Of a DNA stretch of 64,000 nt, positions 33,935-43,165 are shown piece by piece. The DNA is taken from the NCBI GenBank assembly GCA_026745465.1, contig JACYXH010000479.1, positions 2,755,920 through 2,819,919 on the forward strand, in the 5' to 3' direction. The notes beneath the pieces were generated by a model. That model saw only the letters and a list, made by a program, of their open reading frames with translations. It was not told where the DNA came from and did no database searches. Position 1 is the first letter of the stretch. Each line of letters opens with the position of its first letter. The translations under genes were made by a program, and so were the position numbers. Origin of the DNA: Lota lota (Eukaryota; Chordata; Actinopteri; Gadiformes; Lotidae).

Positions 33935-34363
33935 TTAGCAGCGGTACAGTTTTCCTGTAAAGGCGATACCCATGAACACATCGCCTTCGATGTATATATG
34001 GTTTCTAACACCATTATGTTGGAGTATCAGGGTACCAGAAGAAACCTGTTCTGCAACAGATGTGTTGATTTCCTTTAAAAGCGTTGCAATGCTGTTGTAG
34101 AAGCCAACAGTTAGTGACACGTCCTTCCTCTGTTTTGTTTTGCTATTCACAATGGTTGCTATGGCGTCTGAAGCAGGGAAGCTTTTCCATCTGCATGGGT
34201 ACTGAACTTCAATCAGCCCTACCTCGTAGGGTTGTTTGGTCTGTATAGCTTTTGCTAGTTTAGTTTTAAAATTCCATATCCTATTTTGAGGATAGATCGA
34301 TGCAGATGCATTACTTGCCAGGGTCACATAAAAACCCCCATCAGCCTCCTTCAGAGAGTGCAT
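33935..34363 (-). CDS. Polinton minor capsid (penton-like) protein
   Basis: The frame of 142 residues begins MHSLKEADGGFYVTLASNAS and continues SIYPQNRIWNFKTKLA and YEVGLIEVQYPCRW. This FYVTLxSNAS ... F.T.L ... YEVGL.E.QYP pattern is typical of the Polinton minor capsid, predicted to be a single jelly roll forming the penton. Part of the fossil element; completeness not judged here. Confidence 0.75.
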   Translation of the reverse strand: MHSLKEADGGFYVTLASNASASIYPQNRIWNFKTKLAKAIQTKQPYEVGLIEVQYPCRWKSFPASDAIATIVNSKTKQRKDVSLTVGFYNSIATLLKEINTSVAEQVSSGTLILQHNGVRNHIYIEGDVFMGIAFTGKLYRC

Positions 34364-34410
34364 TATCCTGTCACAGCTGTGTCACAGGCTATACTGACAC
34401 CTATTTCTCT

Positions 34411-35511
34411 TCACGTGGGGACTATAACCTTCTCAGAAATCCATGAATTGAAAACCTCCGGCCACCCCAACCATTTGACTAATACCATATTCTTTCGCCC
34501 CACCTTTTTTCTATCGATAATCTTTTCTATTTTAAATTCTTTAGTTTTTGCCACAATCACTTTTTGCATCTCCTTTTCATAAAAAGTGCCTTGCACAGTA
34601 TCACCGCCATAGTCTTTTAACTTATAAACCGGAGGATGTCTTGAAAGTCTCTCTGATATTGTAAAATATTCGTCTGTATATGTCTGTTTGTAGCCTTTTC
34701 CAAATGTCGCTTTGACTTTTGAAATTCGAACCGTATCGCCAACATCATACCTGAACACTATCTTAGTTTCTGGATTTGTTTTGTAGAGGTTGTTAAATAC
34801 ACTTGTCTCATTATCTTTAACGACACTGACAGGGGTCATTTTGATCGATCTATGGTATGAGTGGTTATAAGCATGAACCATGTCCTGTAGTTTATCCACA
34901 TACCGTTTGGAGTTAGCGGCCGTAAATATCTCCACGTTTGTTTTTAGAGTCCTATTGAAACGCTCGACTATACAGGCCTTAGTCTCGTTAGATGTAGAGA
35001 AATGTTTAATGTTATGCCTCTTTATCAACCGCTGAAACATTTTGTTGTAAAATTCTTTTCCAGCGTCGGTCTGCAGTTTCTCGGGGACATGGCCTTCTTT
35101 GAGAATATCTCCAAAAGCTTTGCTGACGTCATTAGCACTCTTGGATGGTAAACAACGTACCCACGCATATTTTGAAAACACGTCGATACATGTCAACAGA
35201 AAACGCACGCCATCGTTTTCGGCTGAATACTCCGTCATATCCACTAGATCAGCCTGGAACTGTTTATCTATACCGCTAACCAATACTCTGTTTCTTCGGA
35301 AATGTATCGCAGATGGGGTATGCAGAGTATAGGCGTCTTGTTTCAATAACCATTTCTTGATATAGTCTAGAGGAGGTATCTGACCCTTGCTATTTTTAAG
35401 GGCCGCTCGTAGTTTATTAATACCCCCATAAGCATCAGCCCCGGCGGGGTCGTAATAAGCTTTAGACAACAGTCTATCCATATCGTCTAAGATTGACAGA
35501 CTGAACAACAA
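34411..35511 (-). CDS. Polinton retroviral-type integrase with chromodomain
   Basis: 366 residues, the usual size. The rve catalytic core has Asp in FQADLVDMTEY (near residue 88), Asp in LQTDAGKEF (near 150) and Glu in IVERFNRTLK (near 185). An SH3-like region follows (VFRYDVGDTVRISKVK, near 260), and a C-terminal chromodomain (MVLVKWLGWPEVFNSWISE, near 340-360). It joins the linear DNA to the host genome and makes the 6-bp duplication seen at the ends. Confidence 0.95.
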   Translation of the reverse strand: MLFSLSILDDMDRLLSKAYYDPAGADAYGGINKLRAALKNSKGQIPPLDYIKKWLLKQDAYTLHTPSAIHFRRNRVLVSGIDKQFQADLVDMTEYSAENDGVRFLLTCIDVFSKYAWVRCLPSKSANDVSKAFGDILKEGHVPEKLQTDAGKEFYNKMFQRLIKRHNIKHFSTSNETKACIVERFNRTLKTNVEIFTAANSKRYVDKLQDMVHAYNHSYHRSIKMTPVSVVKDNETSVFNNLYKTNPETKIVFRYDVGDTVRISKVKATFGKGYKQTYTDEYFTISERLSRHPPVYKLKDYGGDTVQGTFYEKEMQKVIVAKTKEFKIEKIIDRKKVGRKNMVLVKWLGWPEVFNSWISEKVIVPT

Positions 35512-35532
35512 ACATCGTTTACATCTTTTTAT

Positions 35533-36058
35533 TTAAAAACAACTCCCACTCTCCACAATGTCGAGATACTGTTTACATGCTGTTTTGTTTTTCTGTACCA
35601 TTTTACAAGCTATCAATCGAGCCTCAGTAAGACAATTCATATGTGTATCCGTGTTCAACTTGAAGACATCAGATACAAATGCACACACACACATAACATG
35701 GCCGACACTAAAACACATATTATCGGAGAAATAGTTTAGTAATACAGACAGATTTAAATCCATAGTCATCATGTCATGTGAGCATGTTTTGACCATATCA
35801 GACCAATCCTTATACAAATGTTTGATATATATTATGATTGATAAAAGTAGCATAGCCCCTAGGCTTAACAGCAGCACTATTGACAGCCATACTACACATC
35901 AGAACAGCAAGCCTATCGGCTACAGAATGAAACAACAGGTCATAACCACTAGAAATTAAATTACCCATTTCTTTAAAATCAATGGCAACACCCTGACAAT
36001 GTACGGCACCATGCATGGGTTGCAGCAGATATTTTACTCTTATGCTCCGGGGTGACAT
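35533..36058 (-). CDS. Polinton right-arm region, coding-like, unnamed
   Basis: Two overlapping minus-strand frames (35877-35533 and 36058-35810) have coding-like composition. One opens with a hydrophobic stretch (MLLLSLGAMLLLSIIIYI) that could be a membrane segment, followed by a Cys-containing part. I recognise no family. Part of the fossil element. Confidence 0.35.
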
Positions 36059-36683
36059 ACTTTTCTCTTATTTCATTTATTTTATCCATAACATATGTTT
36101 CAGATAGTAAATCGCATAGAACAGACTCCGATACACCAATCATTTTGTCAGAGGGAACTGATAGACCGGTTGTATTTTTTAAAACAGTTACTAAAAGTAT
36201 CTGGAATGGTTTTCTATACAACACTGCACATATATCATCATAATGGGCTTCGTAATGATACCATGACGGACCTTGCAGACAACTATGGCGTCGCTGACTC
36301 GGATTGTTGTACGCACAGCCCCAACAGTCAGCCCGGACCTTCTTGTTGATGATGGCTTCCACACATACACACGTCGTAGCTCTCAAAACGGCCAGGGATT
36401 TAGGGTTTAGACGCGGTGTCGTTAGGTTCCAACGCTCATCCAACATCAGCGTATCCGACTCCAATGTGTTACCCATGTCATCCTGTATATTTGATAGATA
36501 CATTCGCTCCAGCTGGTCGACAAAGTCTTGTAACCATTTGCTAGTTGTAGCCCCGTCTAAATCATCAGCTTGCATGTTCTCGTCGCCATATTGTGAATGT
36601 GGATCAGCATTGTCCTGATCTGTATAACATAACAAATTTACATTTAGACACCAACAAAAAAAAAAGAAAAAAAAATAGAACAC
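35979..36683 (-). CDS. Polinton right-arm protein with Cys-rich CxxC...HSC motif
   Basis: The frame begins in a T-rich stretch that looks like an intron end (minus-strand pyrimidine tract, then ttatacag at about 36618), so real coding probably starts near 36617 with DQDNADPHSQYGDEN. The body carries RADCWGCAYNNPSQRRHSCL (near residue 120), a compact Cys/His arrangement that looks like a zinc site, followed by PFQILLVTVLKN and a Glu/Lys-rich helix. I have seen similar C-x2-C...PSQ...H-x-C strings in virus-like elements but cannot name a function. Confidence 0.5.
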   Translation of the reverse strand: MFYFFFFFFCWCLNVNLLCYTDQDNADPHSQYGDENMQADDLDGATTSKWLQDFVDQLERMYLSNIQDDMGNTLESDTLMLDERWNLTTPRLNPKSLAVLRATTCVCVEAIINKKVRADCWGCAYNNPSQRRHSCLQGPSWYHYEAHYDDICAVLYRKPFQILLVTVLKNTTGLSVPSDKMIGVSESVLCDLLSETYVMDKINEIREKYVTPEHKSKISAATHAWCRTLSGCCH

Positions 36684-36715
36684 ATTTGGGGCTTTTTCTA
36701 TATATTCACCATGTT

Positions 36716-37075
36716 CTACAGCTGCGTGAACAATGTAGCCTCACTACACAATAGATCATTACTGAGATCCTCTGCATTGTCTTCATCAGACCACGGTACA
36801 AATAGCTCTTTTTTAATTTCTCCGTAAGAGCATTCGCGCAGGTACTGCTTGATAACTCTGTCAATCTCCTGAAAAAGTGCTTGTATCTGGGGCCAGTCAA
36901 CCCACTGAATGAAAAAGACAGTGTCAAACCAACAATCAGATGCTATAGCACTGTTACGGGTCGGGTGTCTGTCAATGGAAAACGGGTCACGATTGCTCAG
37001 AAACAGAATAGGATTAGCACAACGACGGAAAAATATAAAATCACTCTTCTTCTTCATAAAAAGATTTGTCTCCAT
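36716..37075 (-). CDS. Polinton right-arm small protein, unnamed
   Basis: 119 residues, acidic toward the C-terminus (VPWSDEDNAEDLSNDLL), with aromatic-rich WFDTVFFIQWVDWPQIQALF. A GT donor-like string follows near the end (acatggtgaat), so this stretch may be spliced to the next one downstream on the minus strand. No family recognised. Confidence 0.4.
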   Translation of the reverse strand: METNLFMKKKSDFIFFRRCANPILFLSNRDPFSIDRHPTRNSAIASDCWFDTVFFIQWVDWPQIQALFQEIDRVIKQYLRECSYGEIKKELFVPWSDEDNAEDLSNDLLCSEATLFTQL

Positions 37076-37090
37076 GCGGTAAATCTCGGA

Positions 37091-37501
37091 TCACAAATCC
37101 CCATGCCACTGGGAGACATAGGGGCCTTGACTCCATCCTTCAATATCCAGCTCAGGACATACATTCTCATGGAAATGTAGCCAATCATGGGTAGACATGC
37201 GTAGATCACCATCACAGTCTTTTGCTTTTAACACAACATATCCATCCTTGAATGAAATTACGTACGCAAAGCCTTCATCGCCATAATACACAGTTGAAGC
37301 TTCTGTGCGTCGATCTTCTCCGATTTTAGAATTCTTCATTCTCTTGATTGGAGCATTAGGCACTGGCATATCACCCTCCATAGCCCCTTGGTTATATTGC
37401 GGTGTATGACCCGTCCACATACCTAGAGATGGTTGCATCACGCTGTCCTGGTGCTCTGCTGTTGCGGTGTCCATGATGAGAAAAGATGTGCATAACCGCA
37501 A
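37091..37501 (-). CDS. Polinton right-arm outermost protein, unnamed
   Basis: 136 residues, begins MDTATAEHQDSVMQPSLGMW near the right inverted repeat. The N-terminal part is Pro/Met/Gln-rich with a basic patch (IKRMKNSKIGEDRR). The C-terminal part looks globular (FAYVISFKDGYVVLKAKDCD). The first gene inward of the repeat on this side, mirroring the left-arm gene. No family recognised. Confidence 0.45.
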   Translation of the reverse strand: MRLCTSFLIMDTATAEHQDSVMQPSLGMWTGHTPQYNQGAMEGDMPVPNAPIKRMKNSKIGEDRRTEASTVYYGDEGFAYVISFKDGYVVLKAKDCDGDLRMSTHDWLHFHENVCPELDIEGWSQGPYVSQWHGDL

Positions 37502-37567
37502 AGGATGACTGTTTTTAAATACAATACTAGCCTAGCAGACACACACCCACTTTTAAAAATGCCCCCA

Positions 37568-37576
37568 CCCCGGATG

Positions 37577-37616
<40 letters not shown>

Positions 37617-38119
37617 ACACACACACACACACAAAGTTCACCCTAACCCCCCCTCCACCCTTGACCCCCACCCTTTCCCCCTGCAGGCCTTCCTCACCTC
37701 ATGCTCTTTGAAGATAGCAAATGTTTCACCCTAACCCCCACCACCCATGCCACCTCAGACCCCCACCCTTTCCCCTCAGACTCACCGGAGCCTCAGACTC
37801 ACTTCCGGCGCCTCAGACCCACCGGAGCCTCAGACCCACTTCCGGCGCCTCAGGCATCACAGGCATCACAGGCATCACAGGCACCACAGACACTTCCGGG
37901 CCCTCCTGCTTTTTTAACAAAGCGGATGTTTACTGAGCAGGAATACAACTTCCGTTTGGTCAACATGGTCAACATGGTCAGACAGGTCAACACTGGTCAA
38001 CACTGGTCAGACAGGATGTGGATCCACATCCGGTTGAGTATAGGTGTTACTTCCGCTTTATCTGACAGGAAGTGAATTGGTTTTGTTTTAGCTCTAAAGC
38101 GGAACTCGTATACACTACT
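37568..38119 (-). repeat. Right terminal inverted repeat of the Polinton
   Basis: Inverted copy of the left repeat, including the TG/CA microsatellite and the same minisatellites. It ends ...ctcgtatacactact at 38119 and is followed by the gacagc duplication. Confidence 0.95.
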
Positions 38120-38125
38120 GACAGC

Positions 38126-38544
38126 TATTCCCAGCTGTAGCTGCTATTTAATTTTGGGTCACAGAATTAGAGAATTAACATTCTGTTCTTAACATGTCTT
38201 TCAATCCCCATTTCCCCTCTCTGGCATGCCAAGACAAAGACAGAAAAGGATGCAGTATCCCCTGAACACCTGGACTTTTTGCGCCATGCTTTCTTTTCAT
38301 TCAAGTAGCATGCCAGAGACACAGGGCACACATTCAAGCTTTCTATAGCATAAGCCCAGGTAGGCAACATGTGAGGGGAGGGGGCTCTCATGGTGAATAT
38401 CAGAGGAGCAATGAGCTGAGCCCTAGAGTTCAGTGGCGGGATCATTACTTATTACATTGATGTTGAAGAAGGCCTGAGGGTCAAAATGTCATTCAAATGA
38501 AAGAGAAGTACATATTGAGCCAGAGTGTGAGACTTACTATTTTT
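38126..38544. other. Intergenic DNA without recognised genes
   Basis: Continuation of the pre-insertion DNA. No gene recognised. Confidence 0.45.
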
Positions 38545-38737
38545 AGCTGGCGATTTTGATTCATACACACATTCACGGCTATGACAACCACACACGGCGA
38601 CACAGCTCCTCGGGAGCGGTCAGGGTTAGGTGCCTTGCACAGGGACACCTTGACACTCAGCTAGGAGAAGCCAGGGATCAAACTAGCAACCTGCTGGTTA
38701 CAAGTCAACCCGCTCTACCTCCTGAGCTATTGCCACC
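38545..38737 (-). repeat. tRNA-derived SINE
   Basis: On the minus strand the unit begins ggtggcaatagctcaggagg (A box), reaches ggttgctagtttgatccc (B box) about 35 bases later, and continues into a SINE body with gtgtcaaggtgtccctgtgc. The tRNA head is much better preserved than in the 19.67-kb SINE, suggesting a younger copy. Confidence 0.8.
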
Positions 38738-39077
38738 TATTTTCTCTCTACTTTTGGATCAGTACTTAATCAGTAATTAAAGGGCTTTTCCCTTTGCTTT
38801 AGAGTTGTTTAAGGTCTGCTAAGCTAAACAAAATCAAAGTCCGAGCCAAGGGGAGTCTAAGCCAAGGGGAGTACTCGCGCCCACCGAGAACACCCCTCAT
38901 TAAGTGCGTGAAACACCTCTTTTGCGCTGAGCATTTACTGCCTTGTTAATGTGACGTCAGTCTCTGCAGTGGGAAGTGCTGAAGTACAAAAGTCCCGCCT
39001 CCCGGGTGCTTAGCCATGCCCCTCAAACAAAGCTGTTTACAGCGGTGGCTGGTGGAGTTCGGTTAGGTGTAGCGCCA
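38738..39077. other. Intergenic DNA without recognised genes
   Basis: No gene recognised. gccaaggggagt occurs twice (near 38844 and 38862). Confidence 0.4.
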
Positions 39078-39340
39078 TGTCGAGAAGATGTTCTCTGTGA
39101 GAAAGCAAATTCCCTTTGCATGGACTTCCCAACGAAAACGACTTGAAGAATGAGTGGTTACAATTCATTTTGACCACCATCCTCCGCAGTATACCCCCAC
39201 CCTTGAAATATGAAGTGTTACTGAGAACCGGTGTTACACGCCTAATGGTTCCCAAGCTATCTGGTTCCCGATCGCATGTGGCGGGCACAAGCATATTTAC
39301 CCAGATGAAGTGGAGCTCAACGTCAGCATATTCGTAGAAA
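39078..39340 (+). pseudogene. Possible THAP-domain-like remnant
   Basis: From an ATG at 39078 the frame reads MSRRCSLCE-like residues, an early TGA, then KFPLHGLPNENDLKNEWLQF. This resembles the start of a THAP zinc finger (Cys-x2-Cys, then a Leu-Pro and a basic-Trp-Leu-x-Phe/Ile pattern). The later HFT and C-terminal AVPTL-type residues of THAP are not clear. It could be a remnant of a host THAP gene or of a P-like transposon, or chance. Confidence 0.3.
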
Positions 39341-41294
39341 TTCCACAAACCTATCTTTAGTTTGTATGTGTTATATGTCGTTATTGTTGTAAATAGGTAT
39401 ATCTTACAGAGTTCTACATTAAAGGCACCTCTAACACCTGATTCTATTAATTGTTTGTCTTCTTATTAAAAAAATAAAAACGGTCACAAGCTGGATTCGA
39501 TCACGCTCTCCAATACAAAATTATAATGTTCAGGGCCTCCGCAGGGGGTCCTACACCACCGAGACAACCTTAATGAACCTGGTTTGTGTAATGATGATAA
39601 GCCACGTTACTATTGTGGGAACATTTTGGCTGGGGCTTGTTCAAGACATCTGTTTTGACAACATTTTACACTTTCTCTTGACAGTCCAGACATACAGCGG
39701 CCGACTATAACAGATGAACCACTAACTACTAATATGTCACGAACAGTAGTTTGATATTTAAATGCACAATTCACCTGGCTACATTTATATGAGCCTATAG
39801 GAATAGGCGAGCGAACATTCATTTGTACTTAATGGTTATCATCATTGCTCACAGGCCAAAATGCTCAGCATGGTTTTCAAAATGAGGAATGCACACTGCA
39901 GTTCTGGGTGGAAAGAATGTATATATTTTTTGGTGGAGAACCCACAATTAAATTACAAAGTCCACATCACCAAACAGAAAAGGAAAAACTCCCCCAAAAC
40001 AATTAACAGGTAAAATAATTGCATAAATAGAGAATCAAAATATAAATAACACATTTTAAATGCACTACATGGCAGCAGCTAGGTCAGAGCAGACCTAGAA
40101 AATTATCATCCCGTCCAGTCACTTTTTTCCAGTCACGCTTTAATATCGTGTGGTCTAATGAGGTAATAGAAGACATTTTTTTACATCAGCTTTTGCAGAA
40201 TGTCCTCAGAATGTCCTCCATTCACAGATCACAAGCTGGGCAATACCAGTCCAAGTCCTGGGGTGGCTCCCCAACACAGATCTAGTGAAACCATAAATTA
40301 CAGATTGTACACTGGATCTGAAAAACATAGAGATTTTGTTAAGGCTAATGTCATAACAAAATGTGAAGTTGTCAAGTGTTACCCAGTCATCATGGTCAGG
40401 TTTCTTTGTCCTCTTGACTTTGCTGTTGGTTCCCACAAGCCCGGCATACCTCGGCCAGGTTTTCTGACAAAACATTAGTGTATCATTTAATTATTTCAAC
40501 AATCTACTGCCTATGGTGACTATTTGCAGCCAACACATACCTGATTCAGCGACCAGCCTACAAGCTATCTCCAGTCTCAGTTTATGATACTGTTCCTGAT
40601 ACTGTTCCTTCCTGATACTGTAGAACAAGTTCTGCAACCTACATAAAATAGTGCCATCAGTGAAAGTTCACAGCTGAGTCTACAGGGAGTAAGTACATGG
40701 ATAGTTAGTCCATTACTTAATTAACACAAACCCCCTCCCCCTCATCCTACTCTCAACCTCCCCCTTCCCCTGACCCCAACCACACAATCCCCAACTAGCC
40801 AGCGCTCCCTCCTTTAGTTTTCTTCCTCCCTTTCATAATACTTTTATTACTATATTTTTTTATTTCCATTTATATAAAAATTACTATTAGTTTATTTTCC
40901 TTATTTTGCAAAAGTTGTGTTTATATTTTAGTTTGCTTGTGCCCGTGGCCTTCTCCCCTTGCGCCACCAGCTAGCGCCAGGTGTGACTTTTATCCCTAAC
41001 CTAACCCTTAACCACGGATTAGGGGTACACCATACATAAATAGGAAGCTTGCAATGAGCATTTCACTCAACAACAGAAACAGTCAATGCACACTCAGGAT
41101 GTGGAATGACCTCTCACACATGATCAATAAATGAATTGTGTCAAATAAACCTGCCTTGTTAAATCAATGAGCTTGGTGTTTTGCTTTCACAAATAGGTTA
41201 TCGGTTGTGTCACTATCAAATCTGTCCGTGCTAACACATCTCTCAGAGTGACGTAACACAGCCCTCGAGTCACGTTGATTACAAAAGTCATTTA
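39341..41294. other. Intergenic DNA without recognised genes
   Basis: Includes a C-rich patch (about 40732-40810) and weak telomere-like words (ccctaacctaaccc near 40995). No supported gene. Confidence 0.45.
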
Positions 41295-41299
41295 TTAAT

Positions 41300-41641
41300 T
41301 GTGGTAAGGGGGCGTGGCTTAGCGCCGGCAGCAGACAGAAGGGGCGGAGCGGCTCAATTAGGGTCACAGACGCAGCTGTAGAGGATGAGCGCAATTAGGT
41401 AGTTATTAAAAAGACTGACATGTGTTGTGCTCTCCCCGCAGTGAGGTCGGGTCCAGCCACCCGGGTGGAAGTTTTCTTTGTTGTGCCGGCTTGAAGTCCG
41501 GAAGACTGAGTAGAGTTAAGCGTGCACGTCCAAGAAGGACGGTGAATCTTGGTTTTTGTTTGAAGGAGAATAAAAGACATTTCTTGCGTTAACCCTCTTT
41601 GTGTGATTTTTACCCTGGTCCGTAGCTTAGACGTTGCTACA
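41300..41641 (+). mobile_element. Solo LTR of the Gmr1-like family (fossil)
   Basis: 342 bases from TGTGGTAAGGGGGCG to GACGTTGCTACA with TG...CA ends. It is flanked by a 5-bp duplication ttaat (41295-41299 and 41642-41646). It shares several long blocks with the LTR at 14805-15148 in opposite orientation. A single LTR with its own target duplication is the usual product of recombination between the two LTRs of a full element. Confidence 0.88.
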
Positions 41642-41646
41642 TTAAT

Positions 41647-42334
41647 AAAAATGTAACTGGGTTAACTGCGGTTTGCCTTCCAAAGGCACCTTAGAATATT
41701 TTTTTATTTCCTTGCCCGCGGAACATAGTTTACGCCAAAAACATAACCATTTACAGCAGCTCAGCTGCCACACAAAGTCTTTATGGCAACTTATTAAATA
41801 GTTATTGGAGATAAATCCTCATCTAGGTTTGTGTAAATTAACCTTTATATGAATAAACTTGTAAGCAACTTGTAAGCAACGTGAACTGTGCTTACATTGT
41901 ATACATTAATGTACCTCATCGTTGCGTCCCGCTCCTTTCACATGATAATTTTCGAATCAGGATCAATCAATCATTTCGGAGGTTGTTCAGAATATTGTGT
42001 TCATATTACATGTTCACGTTCATGTATTTAATACAGGATATATGCGTGCATGTTACAGAAAATGAAATAATGCCCATAGGTCGTTAACAAGTGCATATGT
42101 ATACATACGAGAACTTGGGGCGGAGGGATTTCGAACAAAAATGTTGCTCATGGTTCCACATGTTTGAAATACATACATATAATATTTGATTTTGGTTATT
42201 CCTTAAACAGAATATAGCCTACCCCGATTATATTCCCTAAAAAACCCAAATGACCATAAAAAACGACACGAGCAGTTTAACTAACTAACATCATATACAT
42301 GTCGCCCCATGTGCATTTTCTGAAGAAAATGTGT
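41647..42334. other. Intergenic DNA without recognised genes
   Basis: AT-rich; nothing recognised up to the gtgggcc copy (42335-42341) flanking the next element. Confidence 0.45.
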
Positions 42335-42341
42335 GTGGGCC

Positions 42342-42510
42342 TATGGAGCCCCTAAGGGGACATGAGCAAAAAAGTTTAGTTTCACGTGCGCACGCGATAG
42401 TTTCACGTGCGCACGCGATAGTTTCACGTGCGCACGCGATAGTTTCACGTGCGCACGAGATAGTTTCACGTGCTCACGCGAAAAGTTTTTTTTCGCGTGA
42501 GCACGCGAAG
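42342..42510 (+). repeat. Left terminus with tandem CACGTG units
   Basis: After the GGAGCCCCTAAGGGGAC end come five units of about 21 bases (tagtttcacgtgcgcacgcga), the last ones diverged, and then a cgcgtgagcacgcg unit. Each unit holds a CACGTG palindrome overlapping a tgcgca palindrome. Such arrays commonly serve as transposase binding sites; that role is inferred here. Confidence 0.85.
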
Positions 42511-43041
42511 CCTTTTGGCATCTGTATAAACGGTTGCATTGACGGTTTTTCGCGGAAAATCATCTGGATGAATGCGTTTACTACAACCAGTGACCCAACA
42601 CTTATTGGTGGCTACTACATGGAGGCAGTGGAAAGGTTGGGTGGTTGTCCAAGGATTGTCCGAGGCAACCGAGGTACTGAGAATGGTAAAGTCAGAGACT
42701 GTCAGCACTTTCTCCGTTGCAACATTCACGATGGCTCTGCTATTGACAGCTACATTGAAGGGGCAAGCACAGCCAATCAGAGGATAGAAAGTTGGTGGGG
42801 CTTCCTCAGGAGAGAATCAATGGAGTTTTACATCTGTCTGTTTGCTGATCTGAAGGACCGTGGTTTGTTCGACGGTGCATATCTGGACAGAGGTCTAATT
42901 CTGTTCTGCTTCATGGGCATAATCCAGGTAAAATACACATAGCCTACGTTGTTCACAAACGAATGTGCTTCTGCTTGGCTGTTTACACAAGAGACTAAAA
43001 AGCTTAACGTGGTTTAATGTACCTAAACAAGGATCAGTGAT

Positions 43042-43165
43042 TGTAATATTCATACTGAATTGTAATTGGATGCATTATACTGTCATATCATACTGTGCTA
43101 TGATTGGTTAAGACCACCCAGGTGGTGAGGTCATTCAAAAGATGATCATGGCCAGGGTCAGGGAT
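43042..43165 (+). repeat. 5' LTR of the plus-strand gypsy element
   Basis: Aligns with 46848 onward from TGTAATATTCATA to atgatcatggccaggg. Only a portion of the LTR is recognisable here. Confidence 0.7.

Larger units (their letters stand above)
25298..38119. mobile_element. Polinton (Maverick), 12.8 kb, with TIRs and 6-bp target duplication (fossil)
   Basis: The left end starts AGTAGTGTATACGAG and the right end is its inverse. gacagc lies just outside both ends (25292-25297 and 38120-38125), the 6-bp duplication expected of this family. Parts in order: left inverted repeat, spliced left-arm gene, DNA polymerase B, packaging ATPase (all plus strand), then on the minus strand capsid remnant, pX-like basic protein, minor-capsid protein, integrase and several small unnamed genes, then right inverted repeat. 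The polymerase, ATPase and integrase frames look whole. The element as a whole is broken, with a few breaks. The inverted repeats differ at only a handful of positions, so insertion is recent on an evolutionary scale. Confidence 0.96.

Noticed and set aside
37701-38075. A Pro/Ala/Gln-rich frame of 100-125 codons present in both Polinton inverted repeats
   Set aside because: It is made of the repeat's own minisatellites and lacks any domain; presence at both ends follows from the inverted repeat.
40200-40478. Overlapping frames of about 90 codons on both strands at 40.2-40.5 kb
   Set aside because: Mutual antisense overlap, no domain and no splice or promoter context.
40995-41025. Second telomere-like patch near 41.0 kb
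   Set aside because: Only two imperfect ccctaacc words; no array.
42380-42500. Regularly spaced CACGTG units considered as a CRISPR-like array
   Set aside because: Units are contiguous without unique spacers, the genome is a fish, and the array is mirrored at the other end of a transposon.
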